Shown piece after piece: positions 56,004 through 64,000 of a DNA stretch of 64,000 bases. The position numbers and the translations under genes are program-made. Positions within the stretch are counted from its first letter, which is position 1. Each line of letters begins with the position of its first letter. The notes below the pieces were generated by a model that saw only the letters and a list, made by a program, of their open reading frames with translations, had not been told where the DNA came from and did no database searches. Origin of the DNA: Posidonia oceanica. Lineage: Eukaryota > Streptophyta > Magnoliopsida > Alismatales > Posidoniaceae. The stretch is taken from positions 27,068,001 through 27,132,000 of the forward strand of contig JAZBRS010000039.1 in NCBI GenBank assembly GCA_037176725.1, written 5' to 3'.

Positions 56004-59000
56004 TGTTGACACCCCATTTTGACAGGCTGGATCGTTTGGAGCCTTTCGGTGGCTGCTGGACCCGAGTCTAGACCCAAATCCACACCTTTCTCTCCTTCTT
56101 TCCCCTCAAAACAAGCCCAAACCCGACCTAGGATTACCCCCTTTCCCGAACCTGAAAACCCACCAAAATCCATAGGAAAACTCACCCCTGATGACTTAGT
56201 AAACCCACCCAAAAGCCTGCAAAATCTCAAACCAGACCCCTCCCAAAAACCCTAGGAAACTTGGACAAAAATACCCTTTTTCTACACCTCAAAACCCCTC
56301 CAAAACTTCCTCAAAACCAAACCAAAACTCTGGGACCAAAACTAGAAACCCTAGACCCCGCACCCGCCAAGTTTCACCCCTTTCCGAGACTCCTAAGCCT
56401 TCCATTTGCTTGAATTATCGTTTTCTCTCTCCGGGATTATCGTTTTCTCTCTCCTCTCTCTCTCCTGATTATCGTCTCTCTTTTCATCCCCTTCTTGCCC
56501 TTTTTCTGGCTTGGCTGTGGGCCCCCTTTGTACTCCTATCCTTTCTCTATCTTATTCCTATTTTTATTTTATTTTTAGCATTTTCCCTGAATTTTAAAAA
56601 TCTTTTCCCTCAAACCTATCTCTTTCCCCTTTTATTCTCCTTTTTTCCCTTTCCCTCTTCTTTTTCTTTTCCTTCTTCTTTCTTTTGCAAAAATCCATGA
56701 AAATCCTTAAAAATCTGTAAAACCCCAAAACATAAAAGAAACAAATCAGAGTCCCAAGAAAAATAATTAAAAAACATTAAACAAGAGATTAAAAAACTCA
56801 AACTTAACTAAATCAAGCTAAAAAGAAAACCGAGCATACAAACTAAAAAATGCAAAACAAACTAAAAGAAAATACTGTAAAATCAAGTAAAAAACTGAAA
56901 TAAAGTCAGAGCCTACCAAAAGTAAAAACCCCACTAGAAGAATTAAAAAACAAATCCTAAAGAGAAGAATCAAAAATCAAACACTAAAACAAGTAATTAA
57001 AGGAGGCAAAAGACTTAACCTAATAAACACAAGAAAAAAACAACATAAGAACTTAATTAAAAAAGAAAAAGAAAATACAGTTGAAAGACTTAAAAGCACT
57101 TAATCAAACCAGAAAGAAACCAACTAAAAAACATCAAGAAGAATTAACAAATAAAAATAAAAAAAATAGTTCAAAAGACTTAAGGAAGAAAAACATAAAA
57201 GACTAGAACTAAAAAGCCCAAAACCCTTTTAATTAATATGAAAATAAATCCTAAAAATCCTAATTAACATCCCAAAACACTTAACAAGAAAACACAATTT
57301 AAAAAAAAAACAATTTAAAAAGATTTAACCAACACTTAATCAAGTGGAAAATGAATTAACAACAAAGGAAAGCCATAGAACCCTAATCAAGCCTAAAATA
57401 CACTAATTAACCTAAAAACAATCGTTAAAAAATCCAATTAAACACCTAACCTACAACCCAATTCATCTAATATTTTTGTTTATTTTTATCTTATTTTTTC
57501 CTATTTTATTTCCCTCCTTCTTTCCATCTTTCTTTCTTTCTTCCTTTTATCTTTTCCTTTCTTCCTTATTGGGCTCATCAGCCCGTTTCCCTTTTATTTT
57601 TCTTTTTCTTTTCAAACGCCAGCCCAGCCCACAGCAACAGTCCACCTTCTTCCTCCTTCCTCTCCAGCGTGCCAGCTGCTACAGTATCCGCTGGCCTGCA
57701 GCTCTGCCTGGCCTGCCACCTCCTGCTCGAGCCGGACTAGCGCGGGGAATCCCGTCCGTGCTCCTGCCATCGCCTCTCCGCAGCATTCAATGGCCTCAGA
57801 CCTGCAAAGCCAAGAGAGGAAGTCGTCAGAATTCAGAGCAAAAAGGAGGAGAAGTCAGGCCTGAATCAGGAAGAAGAGAGAGGAGAAAAGATTGAGAATT
57901 GATCCCGGGAGAGGGACCGAGCTTTCGAGTGGAATCCCCAGCAAGAGAGAGAGCGGTTCTTCCTCAGAAATCCACCAAAAAAACGCAGAAGTTTGACCTC
58001 TTCCTTGAGCAAACCCAGACCCAAAACACCCCGAGAATCCTTCAGGATTCACCCCCCAATCTCACCCAAGCCTCCTGCAACTCCTCCCTTCCTTCCCCCG
58101 TCGAAAACAACCCACATTTCGCCTAAATCCATCAGAAATCCAACCGGAATCCAACACCGACCCATTCTGAAATTACCCGCACCACAGACCACTGACTTTC
58201 CTCAAACTTTGCCCCATTACTCGCCAGAACACTAGCTTCCAGAAGCACCCTACCTTCAGCCTTCTCCCCCACCACAGGCCGAACCTTCCACCACAAACAC
58301 CTTGCTCCGGTTTTGTCCAGAACTCACTCCACCGGCAAACTCCACCCACAGTCTCCAGAACCGCGTTTCGACCCTTCAGGTCCACTCTCCGAACCTCCAG
58401 CTGCCCACCGGAAGCCTCCGCTCGGTCCAGAGGGTGACAACCCGCTCCCCCGACCTCAGGCGACACCTGCAGCACCCAAAATTCCAACCTTCTTCTCTGG
58501 GCTGCAGAACTCTGCTTCGAGCGTCCAGGAAGAACCGGAGGATCGCGTGGAGCCGATCCCAACGCCCGCGAGCCGCCGCCGACGCCCGCTCACTCCGGAC
58601 GACCATCGCCGGCATCTGCAGAGCCCACCGACGTCGGGAGGACGCACCGGACACCGCCGCAGGTATCTCTTGGTCTCCCCCGCTCTCTCTCTCCCCCCTG
58701 CTGCTTCTCCGCCAGTCAGAGCCAGCCCTCCGGCCCTCCTGCTCTAGAGGCGTCTCACCGGTCAGTCCTTCGTCTCCGACGTCGGCCACCTGTCTTCCGG
58801 ACGTTCCAGCCAGCGGAACGCCGCCCCGACGGTCTCCAGAGCTCCGCACAGACGGCAGCAGCAGCCTCCGCCGCTCAGCGCTTCCCCAACTCCCCTGTAC
58901 CGGCGATGGTGAGGACTGGAAGCTCACTGCTACAGTACTCCCACCACTGGCGGCCACTGTGGCATTATTTTCTCAGTAATGTGGTTTTAATGCAAATATT

Positions 59001-60111
59001 ACATTTCTGCCTTAAGTTTTCTCATTTTTTCGTTCTGGTCCTTAGCTTATTTAAGATGCTTAGTTTCTGATTTAATATCTTGCTAAATTGCACATTTTAT
59101 CCCTGTTTTTCAGTATTTGCATTTAGATCCAGTTACTGTGCGTTTTAGTTATAAAATTTTATGTTTTGGTCCCTCTGCTTTACATTATTGCACTTTGATC
59201 CTGTCCTAAATCAGTTCATTTATATGCATTATTTTTACCATATCACATTGCATTCCATGTCCCTGTGTTTTACTGATTTTCCATTTAAGTCTCATGCACT
59301 GTAGAAACCTAGGTTTTATTTTCTCATTTTGCATACTGCATTGCATGTTTTACCTTCTGGCTTTGCATTTTTGCATGTAGGTCCATTTTAAATGGACAGT
59401 AACCCTTTTGCATGCATATTAGCTTACTACATTGCATTTTTACCCCTGATTTTTCCAAATATTGCATTTCAATCCTGTTCCTTGATTCCAGAGCATGTTT
59501 TCCATATAAAAATTGCATATCTGACCCCTGCATGGTTTAAAAATCACACATAGACCCTTGCATCTCTTTAAAACCATATAAAAAGACTGTTTTGCCCCTA
59601 AGTTGCATTTTAACTCCTATGCTTGCAAAATTGCATGTAGGCCCTCCACTTGCATTCTCGGACTCCCCAGAACCCCCGTTTTCTAGAAAATTTGCATTTT
59701 AGCCCCTTTCTTTCTTCAAAAATGCTTTTGAACTCCTGTTCTTTCCAAATTGCTTTTCCTTATCTTTTCTTGCCTTTTGCATGCATTCTGCATTCATTTA
59801 ATCTTGCATTTAAGCATCCCCGTTGCATACACTAGGCACTTTTAACTCCCCTTCACTTGGGAGGACCTTCAACACACCCCTAGGACCTCCTGAACACTTA
59901 GATTTGTTCTTCTCTCCTGTTCTGGCCTTTCTGCTCCGAAGCTGCGATATCTTTCAATCCGACTGTTGGATCTCCTCGAGTAAGCTGCCCAGGCGACCGC
60001 AGCGAAGCGCTCTACTGCATGGACCAAGCAGATCTCCGATCAGACTCCCGGATCTCCTGGTATGTCCTCCTGAACCCCTGCACTACATTCATTTGCATGC
60101 CATTTGCTCCG

Positions 60112-60680
60112 TTTTGCGTGCTTTCAAGTTTTCTCGCTCCGTTTTGCGTGCAATCTTGTTTACTCGCACCGTTTTACGTGCCGCTTCTTTGTCTTGCACC
60201 GTTTTGCGTGCCCTTTAGTTTTTTCGCCTCGTTTTGCATGCAATCTTGTTTTCTCACACCGTTTTGCGTGCCGCTTCTTTGTCTTGCACCGTTTTGCGTG
60301 CCCTTTAGTTTTTTCGCCCCGTTTTGCGTGCTTTCAAGTTTTCTCGCTCCGTTTTGCGTGCCGCTTCTTTGTCTTGCTCCGTTTTACATGCAGTCTTGTT
60401 TTCTTGCTCCGTTTTGCGTGCCGTTTCTTTGTTTTGCACTGTTTTGCGTGCCCTTTAGTTTCCTCGCCTCGTTTTGCGTGCAGCCTTGTTTTCTTGCACC
60501 GTTTTGCGTGCCCTTTCGTTTTCTCGTCTCGTCTTACGTGCCCTTGTTTTTCTTGCCCAGTTTTGCGCCCTTCTTTCGTTTTCCGCACCGTTTTGAGTCC
60601 TTGTTCCGTTCCTTGCATCATTTTGCATGTCAACCTTGTTTTCGCATCTTTTCGCATTCTTGTTTCGTTCCTCGCACTGT
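60112..60680 (+). repeat. 30-bp tandem array in LTR of element 7
   Basis: About nineteen units with core ccgttttgcgtgcc alternating with variable ttcttgtcttgca or tttagttttttcg parts; each unit is 30 bp. It keeps a 274-codon frame (60019-60843) open as 10-residue repeats, which I do not regard as a gene. Confidence 0.88.
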
Positions 60681-60750
60681 TTTACGCTGTTTCCTCTTGC
60701 ATGTCGCTTGCATTGCCTGTTTTCCCTGCTGTTTTGTTTTATCGCCCGCA

Positions 60751-60762
60751 TTTGCATATAGG
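60751..60762 (+). promoter_or_regulatory. Candidate TATA box (TGCATATAGGG) in element 7 LTR
   Basis: It stands in the same context as in elements 1 and 2, followed by cggtgatgcttac. The assignment rests only on conservation and sequence resemblance. Confidence 0.35.
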
Positions 60763-60992
60763 GCGGTGATGCTTACTGTCCGGAGTTCCCACGAGCCAGG
60801 TTCTGCCCAGTTCGGAACACAAACAGCGTTGCTGAGCGCTTAGATTGCACGTTTACTTTCTTGCATTGTCTTTCATCACTTAGAGCACACCCTTGAGCAT
60901 TTAGACAGGCATTCATTGGCACTTAGGCATTCAAAGTCTGCATTTCCCTGCATATGCGAGCGTAAGCCTAGAAAGACCGATTCTCGGGCGTG

Positions 60993-61040
60993 TCAGGGGT
61001 GCCTAACACCTTCCCCGCGCGTAACAGGAGTCCTTACCCT
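60993..61040 (+). promoter_or_regulatory. Conserved LTR block, element 7
   Basis: GTGCCTAACACC followed by ttccccgcgc and GTAACAGGAGTCCTTACC; same order as in the other four LTRs that contain it. Confidence 0.6.
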
Positions 61041-61388
61041 CTCTTGGCCCGCAATGACCATATTGCCCTTGTCCTAGGCACGAGTCACATCATTTGCATT
61101 CATTTGCATCTCATTTCTTTTGCATTGCCCTGTATTGCATCTTTTGCTTGGTTTTGCGCGATTATTCACGCATTTCCCCAGTTTTCCTCGTCTTCCGATT
61201 TAATAGACTTGGTGGCGACTCCGATTTTGTCTTGTCTTCTTCTTTTCTTTCCCTTTTTCCCTCTTTTAAATGTTTTCGAGTTAGGTCTTCCTTCTCGGAC
61301 ATAGCCGCTAATAGTGAGCCAGATTCCGATCGGTGCATGCGAGCTTTGGCAACGTGCATGGACGATCCGAACACTGGGATTACTACAG

Positions 61389-61406
61389 TGGCGACTCCGC
61401 TGGGGA
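61389..61406 (+). other. Primer binding site, tRNA-Arg type, element 7
   Basis: tggcgactccgctgggga, one base after the LTR end; identical to that of element 2. Confidence 0.92.
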
Positions 61407-62672
61407 AACTAGACTCCGGCTTTCGCTTTCGCTTTCGCTCGCTTGGGTTTTGCTTTCTTTGTTTGCCTCTGTGTTTCCTTTGTCTGTTTTGCTCGTCTTC
61501 CGGTGCAAACTCCTAGCAAGTCGCCTTATGGTTACTTCGCTTAGGTTTTGCACCCCCTTTTGGCCGCTTTCGCCTTGGTTTTGCTTTGCCTTGCTCCGCT
61601 TTGTCTAACTTGCTTGTTTGCTTGCCTTCTTCCCTCCCCCTATCCTTATTTGCTTTGCGGTTTGTCTGTCTTTACTTTCTTTGCCCTGCTTGCTCATTAT
61701 CGCTTTAATTCCCGCATAACACATGTCTACATACTTGTTTGGTAATAATACATGCTTTTGAATGATGAATGCTTCCTTTTACACACTTACTATGTCACTA
61801 CCCACGCACATACTTTGCATACATGCCTTTTGACTTGATGAATGCTTTTCTTCACCATTATGCTCACAAACACTTGCACATTCCATGCACTTGCCTTTTG
61901 TTGTGTTGTATGATGTTTGCTTGCCATGCTCGATTGATTTTCTTCCCTTTCGCACTTGCCATGCTTAGGATAGTAGAAACTTGTTTGCTCTCCCCATGGT
62001 TAACTAAAAAATGCAAGTAAAAGAACTTCTAGGAGCAACTAGAGACTACAAACTATCCTTCACTCCCTTTTGGTTAATAAAATGCGCAAGATAAAAGACT
62101 TTAATCACTTACATAAGCATCATATAGGGCATGCATTCTTCTCCTCTGAGTCCACCTACTAGTCTGCGAAGGACGGCTCCGGCCTCTCACCCCGATGCTT
62201 TGGCATGGTGTGAGTCGGTCGGTCTGTCCCCCCTTGTCCGGGGTCGTGTCGGTGTTAGTGGAGGGTACCACCCACGCTTTGGCGGGGTAGAGGCCACCAA
62301 CGCACCACCCTGTCATTACCTGAGCTTTGGGCCGGGAGTTAGACAGGGAACCCGTTTTTGTTCTAACCTGGAGTCTGTCTAAACCCACTACCCTTGAGTG
62401 CGTCCTAGTAGGTCATCTACTCAGGACATGCATGCTGAGAGAGCGCATTTTAGGACATTCATATGCATGTATGCCATTCATGCCACCCCTAATAACTCTT
62501 TATTGCATACAACCATTAACATCTTTACTCTTTTACAGGTACGTGCGGGATCCGCTGCCCAGACTCTGAGCGTCCTTCCTCTGAGCTACTCGTCGCTTCC
62601 GGTGGTAGCTTTCCTTAGGCTCTACTTCCTTCTCTCTCGTCGCAGCTTCCGCTCACTTAGACTCAGTCAGCA
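61407..62672 (+). other. Leader (5' UTR) of element 7
   Basis: Non-coding, conserved with the other leaders: aacttctaggagcaactag near 62021, cctctgagtccaccta near 62144 and gtcgtgtcggtgttagt near 62241. No ORF1-like frame was recognised. Confidence 0.8.
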
Positions 62673-64000
62673 ATGGCCCAGTCTGTCGGTGGGTTCCACT
62701 TTACCGCTGATTCGGAGGGGTTTACCACTTGGGTCTCTTCGGATTTCACTTCTGTTCGCTCTGTGCCCTCTACGACACCAGGATTCCATCCTCAGGCGTC
62801 TAGGGCACTCCCTTCTGCTGTGGGTCTCTGGCAAACTTGCGCCACTCCGGATCCGGTCGTCGAATGTGTCTCGATGACCGCCCCTTGCGTTCCGGAGGCG
62901 CCTCTGACCCCTTCATCCAGGGGATATGTCGTTCCCGACATCCCTTCTACTGCGACGACCTTTGCTTTAGGTTCTCAAACTCTTGAGTCTGCCTCCCGGC
63001 CGGTCCTGCAATTCAATGTTCCCACTCACGGGTCTCCTGAAGTGCGGTACCAGCACCTGATGGACGCTATCCAGCGGCTGCAGGGTATGGCTCTATCAGT
63101 TCGACCCTCTTGTATTCCTGTTGCCCCTGAGGTTCCTCTGCGGCCTGCTGTTGCACACACTGCACTCCCGCCTAGACCATCGCCCCAGCTACACACTGCT
63201 CCGGTGATGGGGGTGCGGCATCTGTCTCCTGCTTCTGCACAACACTATGCACTGCATACAACTCCCTTTACTGGTGATCAGTCTTTTGGGCTGGTTGGAG
63301 CACAGTATCCCACTGGTTCACTGCCCGGCATCGCGCCTGTGCAGCAACTGTTGCTCCAACAATCTGCACATCGCACTACATAGCATATTGCCCATCCATC
63401 TCCCTTGCATCAGGTTTAGAACCCAGCATACTTTCCTACCTACACTGCACGCACGCACGGATACGTCGGCCAGCGTGTTGCTCCACCAGGCGACGTGATG
63501 GTGGATCCGGAGGAGCACTTAGGTGCGACCCACTCGGCGTATGTGGTCTCTGCCCCTGTTGCCTCATCTCCTATGGCAACCAATCCAGACCCCATCAATG
63601 ACAGGATGGATGTTCTGGAGAAAGCACTACGTCTAGTGCAGGGCAAGGACCACCAGTCTTACCAGTTTCGCGACCTTTGTCTCTTTCCCGAGGCCGCACT
63701 CCCTTCGAAGTTCCGCATCCCGGTCTTCGATAAATACAATGGTAAAGGCTGCCCTGTTTCGCATCTGAAGGCATACTACGGGGACCTTGCTCAGCTTCAG
63801 GCTGACGAAAGGCTCCTTATCCGCCTGTTTCAGAAGAGTTTGACCGGCCCCGCGCTCAAGTGGTTCACTTCCCTTGACATGGCCACGGTTCGAACTTGGA
63901 CGGATCTTTCTCAGGCCTTCCTTGAGCAGTATGCTTTCAACCTCGACCTGATCCCCAAGAGGGAGGATCTTGTCGCCATCCAGCAGAGACCCCAAGAGCC
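62673..64000 (+). pseudogene. gag of element 7 (two stops, cut by window end)
   Basis: It starts MAQSVGGFHF at 62673. The Pro/Gln-rich N-terminal part is followed by YQFRDLCLFPEAALPSKF and the Gag core (LKAYYGDLAQLQADERLL, SLTGPALKWFTSLDMAT, TWTDLSQAFLEQYAFN). Two in-frame TAGs (63381-63383 and 63417-63419) stand where related proteins have other residues; both fit CAG-to-TAG. No frameshift is seen. This copy is less decayed than elements 2 and 5. Confidence 0.9.

Larger units (their letters stand above)
56004..61387 (+). repeat. 5' LTR of element 7 (5384 bp)
   Basis: It begins TGTTGACACCCCATTTTGAC and ends TTACTACA. Order of parts: CT-rich block (56420-56700), A-rich zone (56700-57470), GC-rich block (57600-58950), T-rich zone with tgcatttt words, a 30-bp array, a TATA-like box at 60751, the conserved block at 60993-61040 and a PBS-like motif at 61213-61222. 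Open frames in the GC-rich block (such as 58302-58979) lack recognisable domains. Confidence 0.92.
56004..64000 (+). mobile_element. Element 7: Tat-lineage LTR retrotransposon, family A, right end outside window
   Basis: Plus-strand order: 5' LTR, tRNA-Arg PBS, leader and the first 1.3 kb of gag, cut by the window end. The LTR is homologous to that of element 1 in full length and order of blocks. No PPT precedes 56004, so this is a 5' LTR and the element is inserted in element 6. Confidence 0.92.

Noticed and set aside
58302..58979. 225-codon frame in the GC-rich block of the element 7 LTR
   Set aside because: Several overlapping frames are open because of GC-rich composition; no domain, and the equivalent block in element 1 does not keep the same frame clearly.
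60019..60843. 274-codon frame in the LTR of element 7
   Set aside because: It follows the 30-bp tandem repeat (multiple of three) and reads as low-complexity Cys/Phe/Pro repeats.
61389..61406. Possible tRNA gene
   Set aside because: Only the 18-nt primer complement is present; no cloverleaf or A/B boxes around it.

Overview
The window is plant nuclear DNA made of nested LTR retrotransposons; I find no ordinary host gene outside them. The coding remnants are Ty3/gypsy elements of the Tat lineage (Ogre/Retand-like). They carry a long proline-rich Gag, a protease with an LVDNGS active site, RT, two consecutive RNase H domains, and an integrase. Primer binding sites match the 3' end of a plant tRNA-Arg, LTRs are long (2.4-6 kb), and the 3' untranslated regions hold tandem repeats. 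Tat elements are known from seed plants, so a large, repeat-rich seed-plant genome is likely; the species cannot be named from the sequence.

Layout, left to right. Element 1 (minus strand, 1-26066, left end outside the window) has part of its 3' LTR (1-4557), PPT, 3' UTR repeats (5105-6715), an extra sense ORF of DUF7745/plant-mobile-domain type (7251-8501), pol and gag (9877-18690), leader, PBS and a full 5' LTR (20021-26066). It interrupts the gag of element 2 (minus, 26067-32570, with its own 5' LTR and PBS). Element 2 abuts the 3' part of element 3 (plus, 32571 to about 40860), whose 3' UTR holds a 6.7 kb hairpin satellite array before its PPT and a truncated LTR. That truncated LTR runs directly into the leader and gag of element 5 (plus, about 40861-47211). 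A solo LTR (element 4, minus, 41318-43722) lies in that leader. Element 6 (minus, from 47212) interrupts element 5 at the protease active site; it shows a 3' LTR, a PPT, a 66-bp repeat array and, antisense, an intron-containing plant mobile domain (PMD) gene (51908-55728). Element 7 (plus, 56004 to beyond 64000) interrupts element 6 with a complete 5' LTR, PBS, leader and the start of gag.

Three LTR families are visible: A (TGTTGACACC start; elements 1 and 7), B (TGTAGACAC start with TTGGACGC hairpins; elements 2 and 3) and C (elements 4 and 6, about 2.4 kb). Insertion order can be read from the nesting: elements 3/5 are oldest, then 2, 4 and 6, then 1 (inside 2) and 7 (inside 6).

The strongest candidates for unusual biology are in the 3' UTRs. 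Elements from all three LTR families carry different tandem arrays whose monomers are built around short perfect inverted repeats (GATAAG/CTTATC, GATAG/CTATC, CTTGTC/GACAAG). All three also share an inverted repeat that places the PPT in a loop at the LTR border. Two elements carry different cargo ORFs related to plant mobile domain proteins, one sense and one antisense with nine exons. All coding regions are dead, mostly through in-frame stops of the C-to-T kind.
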